Of a stretch of DNA of 64,000 nt, positions 53,225 through 63,839 are shown piece after piece. Where the stretch lies: assembly GCF_013185915.1 (NCBI RefSeq), contig NZ_JAAZUH010000001.1, positions 434,001 through 498,000 on the forward strand. Reading direction: 5' to 3'. How positions within the stretch are numbered: the first letter of the stretch is position 1; every line of letters begins with the position of its first letter. Position numbers and translations under genes: made by a program. This DNA is from Stenotrophomonas bentonitica (lineage in GTDB: Bacteria; Pseudomonadota; Gammaproteobacteria; Xanthomonadales; Xanthomonadaceae). The notes below the pieces were generated by a model, which saw only the letters and a list, made by a program, of their open reading frames with translations, made no database searches and was not told the origin of the DNA.

Positions 53225-55354
53225 ATGTTCAGAACTCCTCTTTACGTTGTTGTTTTCCTCGCCGGCCTGCTGGCGGTGGGCTGGATCGGCGCCGGGTACG
53301 TCGGCAGCAACCTGGTCGGCGTCGCCGTCGCCTTGGTGATCGCCGCCTGCTACTGCGCCGGTGCGCTGGAACTGCACCGCTACCGGCAGGGCACTGCCGG
53401 GCTGGCCCAGGCCGTAACCGACGCCGCCGAGGCGCCGTCCAGCCTGGGCGAATGGCTGGCCAAGGTGCCCGATGCGCTGCGCAATGCGGTGCGGCTGCGC
53501 GTGGAAGGCGAGCGCGTCGCGCTGCCCGCGCCGGTGCTGACCCCGTACCTGGTCGGCCTGCTGGTGCTGCTGGGCATGCTCGGCACCCTGCTCGGCATGA
53601 TGGCGACCCTGCGCGGCACCGGCCTGGCACTCGGCAGCGCGACCGACCTGCAGGCCATCCGTGGCTCGCTGGGCGCGCCGGTGGAAGGCCTGGCCGTGGC
53701 ATTCGGCACCTCGATTGCCGGTGTGGCGACCTCGGCCATGCTCGGCCTGCTGGCCGCGCTGTGCCGGCGCGAACGCCTGCAGGTGGTGCAGCAGCTGGAC
53801 ACCCGCATCGCCACCACCCTGCACGTGCATTCGCAGGCCTGGCAGCGTGCCGAAGCCTACCGCCTGCTGCAGGCCCAGGCCGGGCTGATGCCGGCACTGG
53901 TGGATCGCCTGGAAGCAATGAGCGCCGCAATCGAACAGCAGAGTGGCGCGGCCGGCGAGCGCCTGGCCAGCAGCCAGGACAGCTTCCACGCCCGTGCCGA
54001 GGCCGCGCATGAGCGGCTCGCCGCATCGGTACAGCAGGCACTGGAGGCCAGCGTCGCGCAGAGTGCGCGCGCGGTCGGCGACGCACTGCAGCCGATCATG
54101 GCGGAGACCATGGCCGGCATCGCGCAGCAGACCACCGCCCTGCAGGGCACCGTCGGCGATGCCGTGCGCGCGCAGCTCGATGGCCTGGCCACGGGCTTCG
54201 AGACCAGCCGCGCCGCCACTGACGCGACCTGGAACGCTGCGCTCGACGCTCAGCGCCAGGCCCACGACACCCTGTCGGCCGACCTGCGCGCGACCCTGGC
54301 CACGCTCAACGAGGCGCACGACCAGCGCGCCGTACAGCTGCTGGAAACGCTGGCCGCCCGCCTCGACGCCAGCGCCGACGCCGTCGCCGCACGCCTGGAT
54401 GCCACCGCCACGCAGTGGAACGACGCACAGGCCGTGCAGCAGCAGACCCACGCCACGCTGATTGCCCAGCTCGACGTTGCGCTGGGCCGTTTCAGCGAGG
54501 TCCACACCGAGCGCGCCACGGCGCTGGTGGAAACACTGGCGGACAGCCTGCAGGCGTCGCACAGCGGCCTGCAGGAGCGCCTGGAAGCGCGCGATACGCA
54601 GCGCCTGGATACCTGGCGTGATGCGTTCGCGCAGCTGTCCTCGCAGCTCGGCCAGCAGTGGGCCGACAACGGCGCGCAGGTCGCGGCCAGCCAGCAGGCC
54701 GTGTGCGAGACGCTGTCGCGCACCGCGCATGAGATCGGCACCCAGGCGCAGGCTCATGCCGCCGAGACCATCAGCGAAATCTCGCGCCTGGTCACGCTGG
54801 CCTCCGAAGCACCGAAGGCCGCCGCCGAAGTGGTCGCCGAGCTGCGCCAGAAACTCTCCGACAGCATGGTCCGGGACACCGCGATGCTGGACGAACGCAC
54901 CCGCTTGCTGGGCACGCTGGAAACCCTGCTGGACGCGGTCAACCACGCCTCCACCGAACAGCGCACCGCGGTGGACGCGCTGGTCAGCACCTCGGCCGAG
55001 CTGCTGGAGCGCGTAGGCACGCAGTTCACCACGCATATCGCTGCCGAGACCGGCAAGCTGGAAGACGTGGCCGCGCAGGTCAGCGGCAGCGCGGTGGAAG
55101 TGGCCAGCCTGGCCGATGCGTTCGGCACCGCCATGCAGAGCTTCGGCAGCGCCAGCACCGGGCTGGGCGAGCAGCTGCAGCAGGTCGCCGGTGCGCTGGA
55201 CGCGTCGATGACCCGCAGCGATGAGCAGCTGGCCTACTACGTGACCCAGGCGCGCGAAGTGATCGACCTGAGCGTGCTCTCGCAGCAGCAGATCATCGAA
55301 GAACTGCAGCAGCTGGCCGGACGCAGCCGCAGCGCCGGGACCGCCACCGCATGA
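53225..55354 (+). CDS. DUF802 membrane protein with MotA/ExbB-like core and long tail (ZorA-like)
   Basis: 709 residues from ATG 53225. Helices at about 5-25, 28-47, 107-129 and 155-179; the last two carry the MotA/TolQ/ExbB pattern GMLGTLLGMMATLRGTG and AVAFGTSIAGVATSAMLGLL. Residues 185-709 form a long, Ala/Gln/Glu-rich helical tail with an internal repeat of about 62 residues (THATL...HTERATALVETL against AHDTL...HDQRAVQLLETL, near 345 and 408). This stator-like core with a long cytoplasmic tail is the layout of ZorA in Zorya anti-phage systems. The stop overlaps the MotB-like gene by 4 bases. Confidence 0.85.
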   Translation: MFRTPLYVVVFLAGLLAVGWIGAGYVGSNLVGVAVALVIAACYCAGALELHRYRQGTAGLAQAVTDAAEAPSSLGEWLAKVPDALRNAVRLRVEGERVALPAPVLTPYLVGLLVLLGMLGTLLGMMATLRGTGLALGSATDLQAIRGSLGAPVEGLAVAFGTSIAGVATSAMLGLLAALCRRERLQVVQQLDTRIATTLHVHSQAWQRAEAYRLLQAQAGLMPALVDRLEAMSAAIEQQSGAAGERLASSQDSFHARAEAAHERLAASVQQALEASVAQSARAVGDALQPIMAETMAGIAQQTTALQGTVGDAVRAQLDGLATGFETSRAATDATWNAALDAQRQAHDTLSADLRATLATLNEAHDQRAVQLLETLAARLDASADAVAARLDATATQWNDAQAVQQQTHATLIAQLDVALGRFSEVHTERATALVETLADSLQASHSGLQERLEARDTQRLDTWRDAFAQLSSQLGQQWADNGAQVAASQQAVCETLSRTAHEIGTQAQAHAAETISEISRLVTLASEAPKAAAEVVAELRQKLSDSMVRDTAMLDERTRLLGTLETLLDAVNHASTEQRTAVDALVSTSAELLERVGTQFTTHIAAETGKLEDVAAQVSGSAVEVASLADAFGTAMQSFGSASTGLGEQLQQVAGALDASMTRSDEQLAYYVTQAREVIDLSVLSQQQIIEELQQLAGRSRSAGTATA

Positions 55355-55998
55355 GCGACGAGATCGAGCTGGAGAACGAAACCGGCGCACCGATCTGGGC
55401 CGCCTTCGGCGACCTGATGTCGGTGCTGCTGGGTGCGTTCGTGCTGATCCTGGTCGGCGTGGTCGCATTGCAGCTGGAGCTTTCGCACCGGCTGGACCAG
55501 GAAGTGGCGCAGCGGGAGGCCGAAGCCAAGCGCCGCCAGACCCTGGAACAGGCGCTGGCCGCACCGCTCGCGGCCGGCCGGGTGACCCTGGTGGATGGAC
55601 GCATCGGCATCCGCGGCAGCGTGCTGTTCGCGCTCAACTCCGACCAGTTGCAGCCGGAAGGCCGCGAACTGCTGCGCAGCCTGGCTGCGCCGCTCAGCGG
55701 CTACCTGGCCTCGCGCGAGGAAATCCTGATGGTCAGCGGCTTCACCGATGACCAGCCGGTGCGCAACAGCAACCGGCAATTCGCGGACAACTGGGAGTTG
55801 TCCGCCGAGCGCGCGTTGACCGTGACCCGCACCCTGATCGCCGAAGGCGTGCCGGCCGGCTCGGTGTTCGCCGCCGCGTTCGGCGCCGAGCAGCCGGTGG
55901 GTTCGAATGCCGACGAGGAAGGCCGCGCGCGCAACCGCCGCGTGGAGATGGCACCGATGCCGCGCCTGAAGCCAAGCGTCGCAGGCGATGGACGGTAA
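55351..55998 (+). CDS. MotB/OmpA-like motor subunit (ZorB-like)
   Basis: 215 residues. One N-terminal membrane helix (about 22-44) preceded by W16 and F19 and opening with Asp21 in AAFGDLMSVLLGAF, the place of the ion-carrying Asp of MotB and ZorB. A linker (50-75) leads to an OmpA/MotB peptidoglycan-binding domain: GSVLFALNSDQLQPEG, VSGFTDDQPV, FADNWELSAERALTV and NRRVEM. It would anchor the stator to the cell wall. Starts in ATGA overlap with the DUF802 gene and overlaps the DUF2894 gene by 11 bases. Confidence 0.88.
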   Translation: MSDEIELENETGAPIWAAFGDLMSVLLGAFVLILVGVVALQLELSHRLDQEVAQREAEAKRRQTLEQALAAPLAAGRVTLVDGRIGIRGSVLFALNSDQLQPEGRELLRSLAAPLSGYLASREEILMVSGFTDDQPVRNSNRQFADNWELSAERALTVTRTLIAEGVPAGSVFAAAFGAEQPVGSNADEEGRARNRRVEMAPMPRLKPSVAGDGR

Positions 55999-56581
55999 CC
56001 GCTCCGCCGTCACCGATCGCCTCGCCGGATGGCGGGCACAGCACCTGGATCGCGTGGATCCGGTGCAGTTTGCGTTCCTGGAAGCGCTGCAGCGGCGCAG
56101 CCAGGCCACACAGGGCGCGCTGCGCCGCACGCTGGATGCACGCCTTGAAACCCTGCTGGAGGCATACGCCAGCCGGCTTGCGGCACGCCCCGCTGCCCCC
56201 GCGACCGCCGAGACCGCCTCACCGCTGAAAGTGCTGGCTGCCCTCGGTACACCGCGCGCAAGCCACAACCCGGACTACCCGGCACTGCCTGCACTGGCGC
56301 AGTTCCGCACCCAGTGGGCGCAGCTGCGTACCGCCAGCCAGGTCCGGCAGACCCTGGCGCAGACCCCCAGCGACGGCGGTCCGTTGAATTCCAGCGTGCT
56401 GGTGCACCGTGCCATCGGCTGGATGGGCGAAGTCTCGCCTGCGTATCTGGAACACTTCCTGGCCTACGTGGACAACCTGGCCTGGCTGGAACAGATGCAG
56501 CAGCGCGGCACCCTGCCCAGCCGCGACAGCGCGCCCGGCCGCGCACCGGCCAAGCCACGCCGCGCCCGCACCGCGCGCTAG
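55988..56581 (+). CDS. DUF2894 protein, last gene of the motor operon
   Basis: 197 residues, soluble and helical, with a central disordered Ala/Pro stretch (about 66-78) and a basic tail (KPRRARTAR). DUF2894 proteins are encoded with DUF802 and OmpA genes. Residues FRTQWAQLRTASQVRQTLAQ and NSSVLVHRAIGWMGEVSPAYLEHFLAYVDNLAWLEQM look like the conserved part. The basic tail could bind nucleic acid or lipid; this is inference. Its stop overlaps the convergent entA stop by 4 bases. Confidence 0.82.
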   Translation: MDGNRSAVTDRLAGWRAQHLDRVDPVQFAFLEALQRRSQATQGALRRTLDARLETLLEAYASRLAARPAAPATAETASPLKVLAALGTPRASHNPDYPALPALAQFRTQWAQLRTASQVRQTLAQTPSDGGPLNSSVLVHRAIGWMGEVSPAYLEHFLAYVDNLAWLEQMQQRGTLPSRDSAPGRAPAKPRRARTAR

Positions 56582-57339
56582 CCGCGCAGGGTCGCGCCCC
56601 CGTCCACGTACAGGTCGCTCATCGCGATGTGGCCGGCCTGGTCGGAGAGCAGGAACATCACCGCCTGCGCGATGTCGCCTGGCGTAGCCAGTTTGCGCAG
56701 TGGAATGCCGGCCTTGTAGGTCTCCGGAGTGCCGTCGATGACGCGCTGCGCGCCGTTGTCGTCGGTCCACATGCCGGTCTGCATCGGGGTCAGGGTCGAA
56801 CCCGGCGCCACGATATTGCAGCGGATGCCATGCGGCGCCAGCTCCAGTCCAAGGCAGCGGGTGAACATGGTCGCGGCCGCCTTGGACGCCGCATACGCGG
56901 CCATGCCATGCCGCGGCACACCGGCCGCATTCGAGCTGACCGTGACGATGGCGCCGTGCCCGCGCGGCGTCATCACGCGTGCCAGGGCGCGGCCGAGATG
57001 GAACACGCCATCGGCGTTGACCGCGAATACGCGGCGCCACTGCGCATCGTCGATCCCCACCACCTCACCCACCTGCAGCACGCCCGCCACGCTGATGCCG
57101 AAGCCGATCGGTCCAAGCGTGGCCTCCACCTCGGTGACCAGGGCGTCCACCGCCGCCGCGTCAGCGACATCCAGCAACCGTGCATGCAGGCGGGGATGTG
57201 CAGGCAACGCGGGCGCGAGCAGGTCGCTGGCGACGACCACGCAGCCGCTCTCCAGCAGGTGCTGCACCAGCGCGTTGCCAATGCCGCCGCCCGCACCGGT
57301 AACCAGTGCCAGGGTGCCGTCGAATCCAGTGAGCTTCAT
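56578..57339 (-). CDS. entA: 2,3-dihydro-2,3-dihydroxybenzoate dehydrogenase EntA
   Basis: 253 residues from ATG 57339, overlapping the entF stop. Short-chain dehydrogenase with the NAD motif TGAGGGIGNAL and the active site SSNAAGVPRHGMAAYAASKAA (Ser, Tyr, Lys). Oxidises 2,3-dihydro-2,3-dihydroxybenzoate to 2,3-dihydroxybenzoate, the acid activated by EntE. Last gene of the ent operon. Assignment rests on the operon as much as on sequence. Confidence 0.9.
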   Translation of the reverse strand: MKLTGFDGTLALVTGAGGGIGNALVQHLLESGCVVVASDLLAPALPAHPRLHARLLDVADAAAVDALVTEVEATLGPIGFGISVAGVLQVGEVVGIDDAQWRRVFAVNADGVFHLGRALARVMTPRGHGAIVTVSSNAAGVPRHGMAAYAASKAAATMFTRCLGLELAPHGIRCNIVAPGSTLTPMQTGMWTDDNGAQRVIDGTPETYKAGIPLRKLATPGDIAQAVMFLLSDQAGHIAMSDLYVDGGATLRG

Positions 57340-60300
57340 GTTTTTTGGTCCTGTTGGAGAACGTCCCAGTGCTGCAGTCGCGCCGACAACCACGGCGCCA
57401 GCTGCGCCACCGCCTCATGCCCGGTGAGTTCGGCATGCAGGAACGGCAGTGGCAGCGCTTCGACCCGAGCGGCATGGGCCTGCCACAGTGCGGACTGCAG
57501 GTGCGGACGCTGCACATGGTCGTTGCCGGCGCGCACGTGCACCAGGGTGCCGTTGTAATGGCGGTGGTGATGCTCGCGGATCAGGCGATTGGTGCCGGTC
57601 ACCGCGCGCACCACGCCGTCGAGCACCGGTTCGGGCAGGTTGCCCAAGGCACTGTCGCCGTGGCGCAGGAAGGCGACGATGCGTTCGCGGCTGTCCAGCT
57701 CGGGGTGCTGCTCCGGATCGTGCCCGGCAATGGCCAACAGGGCACGCAACGCGGCCACCGCGTCCGGTTCTGGCTCGGCCCGCCAGCACTCGCTGGGATA
57801 CGCGTCCAGCAGCACCAGTGCGCCGGCCTCGCGACCGTGCGCCTGCAGGTGCACGGCGATGGCCTGGGCGATGATGCCCCCGACCGACCACCCAAGCAGG
57901 TGCACCGGGCCCTGCGGATGCAGCGCGGCGATCCGCGACGCATAGTCGGCAGCCAGCGCTTCAATGCTGTCCGGCAGGGGCGCGGTTGCATCGAGCGCGG
58001 GCGACTGCAGCCCGTGCACGTCGCGCCCGGGGCCCAGCGCCCGCGCCAGCGTGCGGTAGTTCCACGCAATGCCCCCGGCGGGATGAATCACGAACAAGGG
58101 CGCCCTGCCCGGCTCGCCGCGCGCCAGCACCAGCGTCGGTCCCAGCCCATGGTCGGTGTCCTGCGCCGCAGCGTCCAGGTGCGCGGCCAGTCCGGCCACC
58201 GTCGGTGTGGCGAAGATCGCGCCCAGACCGGGATCGCGCTGCCAGCGCTGCTGGATCGCCAGCAGCAGGTGCACCGCGCTCAGCGAGTCGCCGCCGAGTG
58301 CGAAGAAATCGGCATCGGCCGGCACCGGCGCAGGCAGCCCCAGCGCCTGCTGGAACAGCGTGGCCAGCACGTGTTCGGTGGGCGACCCGGCGGTGCGTCC
58401 TGCGCCCTCGGCCACCTCCGGCAACGGCAATGCATTGCGGTCCAGCTTGCCGTTCGAGGTCACCGGCCACTCCGATACGACCATGATGGGCGACGGCACC
58501 ATGTAATCCGGCAACTGGGCGCGCGCCGCAGCCTGCACTGCAGCGGCATCCACGTCGACGCCGGACACGTACGCAAGCAGTCGTGCCGGCATGCCGTCCG
58601 GCGCATGCAGCAGCACTTCGGCGCGCGCCACGCCCGGTGCGCTGCGCAGGGCCGCTTCGATCTCGCCCAGTTCAATGCGCAGTCCGCGCAGCTTCACCTG
58701 ATGATCGCTGCGCCCCAGGTACTCCAGCGCGCCATCCTCGCGCCAGCGCGCACGGTCGCCACTGCGGTACAGGCGCCCGCCGGGCAGGTGCGGGTTGGCC
58801 AGGAAGCGTTCGGCGGTCAGGTCATCGCGGCCGAGGTACCCCCGCGCCAGCTGCACCCCGCCCAGGTACAGGTCACCCGCCACGCCGGCCGGCAACGGCC
58901 GCAGCCGCGCGTCCAGCACGTACAGCTGGGTGTTCCAGACCGGGTAGCCGATCGGCACCGGGTCGGAGCGGTCCTCGCGGCTGGCCGGCCAGAAACTCAC
59001 GTCCACGGCGGCCTCGGTGGGTCCGTACAGGTTGTGCAGCTCTGCATCGACGCGGGCGTGGAAACGGTCGCGCAGACCGGCGTCCAGCGCTTCGCCACTG
59101 GTAAATACCTGCTGCAGCGGCAGTGCATCCAGGTCGGGCACGGCCAGCCATGCGTCCAGCATCGACGGCACGAAATGCAGGATCGAAATGCGTTCGTCGC
59201 GGATCAGCCGGGTCAGCGCCTGCGGGTCGCGATGCATCCACGGCGGCGCGATCACCAGGGAGGCCCCACTGACCAGCGGCAGGAAGAATTCCCAGACCGA
59301 CACATCGAAAGTGGCCGGGGTCTTCTGCAGCACGCGCGCCTGCGCATCCACGGCGTAGTGGCAGCGCATCCATTCCAGCCGGTTGACGATCGCCCGATGC
59401 TCGACCAGCACCCCCTTGGGCTCGCCGGTCGACCCGGAGGTGTAGATCAGGTAGGCGGCATCGTCGGGCTGGACCGTATCGGGCAGCGCAGCCTTGCTGT
59501 CGGTGTGCCACTGCGCCGGCGACAGCACGCTGTACCCCTCGAAGCGCGCGGCATCGGCTGACTCGACCAGCACGCACTGCGGCGCCGCCGAGTCCAGGAT
59601 GCGGCGCAGGCGTGCGTCGGGGTGTTCCAGGTCTACCGGCAGGTACGCGCCCCCTGCGCGCAGCACTGCCACCAGCGCGACCAGCAGCGACAGCGAGCGC
59701 GGCAGTGCCACCACCACGCGCGACTCGCGGCCTACTCCGAGCGCCTGCAGCTGCAACGCCAGGGCGCGGCTGCGCCGCTCCAGCGCGGCGAAGGTGAGCG
59801 ACTCGCCTTCGAACACCAGTGCCGTGGCGTCCGGCGTGGCTGCCATGCGTGCCAGCAGCAGCGCCACCAGCGAGACGTCCGGCACCGCGTGCCCAGTGGC
59901 GTTGACCTCGTGCACCCAGCGATGCTCCTCCGCGGGCGTGCACAACGCGACCTCGCCCAGCGTTCCCCCACGCGCCTGTACCTCCAGCGCGGCCGACACG
60001 AAATGCAGCAGGCGCTCGGCATGCTGCGGCAGTTCCGCCGCCGCGTGCCGCGCCGGATTGGCTTCGACCTCCAGCACCAGCGCGCTGACTGCATCGCCGC
60101 GGAAGCCGAGGGTGATGTCGTCCACCGGCCCGGTGCACAGCACCTCCAGCTGCGCGGTGACCCCCTGCCACGGCAGCGGCCGGTAGAACGGCTGCACATT
60201 TACAAGCGGCCCATGCAGGCGATGCTGAAGGCCGACCCAGCCCAGGTCGCGGCGCAGCTGCTCGCCGCGATAGCGGCCGTGCCGCCGCCCCCTCACCAGC

Positions 60301-61289
60301 GAGCGCGCGGTGTCGCGCACGCTGGCGTCGATCCGGTCGTCGTCGCGTGCCCCGACGCGCAGGGGCAGCACGTTCATCACCATCGCCGGCACCCGCGCCG
60401 AGGCGCTGCCGAGCCGGCCCATGAACGGCACCCCCACCATCACCTCCTCGGCCGCGCTGTACCGTCGGCAGTATTCCGCCGTCAACGCGGTGAGCAGGTC
60501 CGGCCACGGCTGCCCGATCGCCTGCGCCGCGCTGAGCAGCCGCTCGCGCAGCGCGGCGTCCACCGGCCGGGTGAAGCGGTGCGCGTCGGCCGCCGCGGCG
60601 GCCGTGCCGCCGCCCAGCCCTTCGGCCGGCGTCGCCCCTTGCAGGTAGGCGTGCCAGTGCGCGGCATCGCGCTCGCGCCGGTCATCGGCCTGGTACTGCG
60701 CGTCTTCGTCCAGGACCGGCCGCAGCGGTTGCAGCGGTTCGCTGTCGCCGCCGTTGTACAGCGCGCAGACCCGTGCACTGAACAACGCCATGCCATAACC
60801 GTCCGTCGCCAGGTGGTGCACCCGCACGTACCAGGCCACGCGCTGCGGCCCCAGTACATACAGGCGTTGCCGGGCGAGCCGGTCACGCGCGGGGTCGACC
60901 GGACGCAGGCGCTCGGCCTGCATCGCATCGCGTACCGCCTGCTCCGGATCAGCGGCGGTGGACACGTCCACCACCTGCAACAGCGGCACGTGCGCGGGAT
61001 CCAGCCATTGCCACGGCACGCCTTCCGCGTCGGCTGCCATGCGCAGCCGCAGCGCTTCCGCCTCGGCCGCCGCCGTGTCCGCCGCAGCCGTGAAGCGGGC
61101 CAGGTCCAGCCCACCCTCGAACCAGATCGCGTGCGCGGTGTTGAAGGCCGCAGCCGCCGCCCCGAAACGCCGGGAGCTGCCCGGCGGCGCCTCCAGCACC
61201 CGCTGCGCGAACCACAACCCGCGCTGCGCCTCGCTCAACGGCCAGCGCAGGGCGTCCGCCGGAATCCCGCTGGCCGCGTCCCCGCTCAT
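57336..61289 (-). CDS. entF: EntF-type non-ribosomal peptide synthetase
   Basis: 1,317 residues: condensation domain (HHLATDG at 158-164), adenylation domain (IYTSGSTGEPKGVLVEH), carrier domain (FALGGDSLSAVHL, phosphopantetheine Ser) and thioesterase (HLLGWSVGGIIAQ). Reading the specificity pocket from FDVSVW, ILHFVPSM, VFTSGEA, LYGPTEAAVDV and NGKLDR gives DVWHFSLVDK, which is the serine code of EntF. It joins dihydroxybenzoyl to serine and the thioesterase should release a cyclic or linear oligomer (enterobactin-like). Length matches E. coli EntF (about 1,293). Start at ATG 61289, overlapping the carrier gene. Confidence 0.95.
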   Translation of the reverse strand: MSGDAASGIPADALRWPLSEAQRGLWFAQRVLEAPPGSSRRFGAAAAAFNTAHAIWFEGGLDLARFTAAADTAAAEAEALRLRMAADAEGVPWQWLDPAHVPLLQVVDVSTAADPEQAVRDAMQAERLRPVDPARDRLARQRLYVLGPQRVAWYVRVHHLATDGYGMALFSARVCALYNGGDSEPLQPLRPVLDEDAQYQADDRRERDAAHWHAYLQGATPAEGLGGGTAAAAADAHRFTRPVDAALRERLLSAAQAIGQPWPDLLTALTAEYCRRYSAAEEVMVGVPFMGRLGSASARVPAMVMNVLPLRVGARDDDRIDASVRDTARSLVRGRRHGRYRGEQLRRDLGWVGLQHRLHGPLVNVQPFYRPLPWQGVTAQLEVLCTGPVDDITLGFRGDAVSALVLEVEANPARHAAAELPQHAERLLHFVSAALEVQARGGTLGEVALCTPAEEHRWVHEVNATGHAVPDVSLVALLLARMAATPDATALVFEGESLTFAALERRSRALALQLQALGVGRESRVVVALPRSLSLLVALVAVLRAGGAYLPVDLEHPDARLRRILDSAAPQCVLVESADAARFEGYSVLSPAQWHTDSKAALPDTVQPDDAAYLIYTSGSTGEPKGVLVEHRAIVNRLEWMRCHYAVDAQARVLQKTPATFDVSVWEFFLPLVSGASLVIAPPWMHRDPQALTRLIRDERISILHFVPSMLDAWLAVPDLDALPLQQVFTSGEALDAGLRDRFHARVDAELHNLYGPTEAAVDVSFWPASREDRSDPVPIGYPVWNTQLYVLDARLRPLPAGVAGDLYLGGVQLARGYLGRDDLTAERFLANPHLPGGRLYRSGDRARWREDGALEYLGRSDHQVKLRGLRIELGEIEAALRSAPGVARAEVLLHAPDGMPARLLAYVSGVDVDAAAVQAAARAQLPDYMVPSPIMVVSEWPVTSNGKLDRNALPLPEVAEGAGRTAGSPTEHVLATLFQQALGLPAPVPADADFFALGGDSLSAVHLLLAIQQRWQRDPGLGAIFATPTVAGLAAHLDAAAQDTDHGLGPTLVLARGEPGRAPLFVIHPAGGIAWNYRTLARALGPGRDVHGLQSPALDATAPLPDSIEALAADYASRIAALHPQGPVHLLGWSVGGIIAQAIAVHLQAHGREAGALVLLDAYPSECWRAEPEPDAVAALRALLAIAGHDPEQHPELDSRERIVAFLRHGDSALGNLPEPVLDGVVRAVTGTNRLIREHHHRHYNGTLVHVRAGNDHVQRPHLQSALWQAHAARVEALPLPFLHAELTGHEAVAQLAPWLSARLQHWDVLQQDQKT

Positions 61290-61555
61290 GCGTCCACGCG
61301 GGCCCGCGCCTGCAACAGCTGCACCACCTGCCACCAGCCGCCCAGGGTAGTGTGTTCGGCCAGATGGCCAAATTCCAGTGCAATGCCAGTCTTGCCCCAG
61401 GCCAGCACCAGCCCGAGCACGCGCATCGAATCCAGCCCCAGGTCCATCAGGTGGTCGTCGTCGCCCACCGCTTCGGGCGGCTCACCCAGCAGGTCGGCGA
61501 CATCGGCGCGCATGCGCTCCAGGGTGAGCGGCGCGAGGGCCAGGGAATCGGTCAT
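61286..61555 (-). CDS. entB': Free-standing aryl carrier protein (EntB', C-terminal half of EntB)
   Basis: 89 residues, acidic, with LMDLGLDSMRVL carrying the phosphopantetheine Ser43. In E. coli this domain is fused to the isochorismatase in EntB; here the two are separate genes with a 4-base overlap. It holds the 2,3-dihydroxybenzoyl thioester made by EntE and presents it to EntF. The split form is known from S. maltophilia. Confidence 0.9.
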   Translation of the reverse strand: MTDSLALAPLTLERMRADVADLLGEPPEAVGDDDHLMDLGLDSMRVLGLVLAWGKTGIALEFGHLAEHTTLGGWWQVVQLLQARARVDA

Positions 61556-62186
61556 GCGAGCGTCTCCAGCAGCTGGTCGGTGGTCATCGGTACGCCGCAG
61601 GTGCGCGCGATCCAGCGAAGCGCCTGGTCGTGGTCGTCGCGCGAGAAGTCGGCCACCGCGTCTGCCGCGATGAAGGCTTCGATGTCGCGCTGGAACGCCT
61701 CGGCCACGGTGGCGGTGCAGCCGATGTGCGCGTACACGCCGGTGACCAGCAGCTGGTCGCGGCCGCGCACGCGCATCAGGGTTTCAAGGTTGCTGCGCTG
61801 GAACGCGCTGTAGCGGTGCTTGACCAGCACATGGTCGCCGTCCGCCGGCGCCAGCGCATCGATGATCGTTTCGTGCTCGGCGGTGGCGTGCATGCCCGGG
61901 CCCCACAGGTCGGCCTGCAGCCCGCGGTCGCGCCGGTCCTGGTGGCCGCGCTGGGCGGTGTAGAACACCGGAATCCCGCGTGCGCGGCAGTGCGCGATCA
62001 ACCGCGCGATGTTGGCCACGGCCGGCGCCAGCGGCGCGCTGTCGGCACCGAAGGCGGCGAGGAAGTAGCGCTGCATGTCGTGCACCAGCAGCGCCAGGCG
62101 CGCCGTCTCCGGCCGCCACGGCCCGCGCGGCGGCGGCAGCTCGGCGGCGGTGGGCAACGCGTAATCGGTAATGCGGGGCAACGCCA

Positions 62187-62187
<1 letters not shown>
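61552..62187 (-). CDS. entB: Isochorismatase (EntB N-terminal half)
   Basis: 211 residues. Isochorismatase fold with the catalytic Asp37 in LLVHDMQRYF, the Lys in VLVKHRYSAF, and TGVYAHIGCTATVAEAF. Hydrolyses the enol-ether of isochorismate to 2,3-dihydro-2,3-dihydroxybenzoate. Overlaps the carrier gene by 4 bases; the start overlaps the last base of the entE stop. No carrier domain is attached. Confidence 0.93.
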
Positions 62188-63838
<1,651 letters not shown>

Positions 63839-63839
<1 letters not shown>

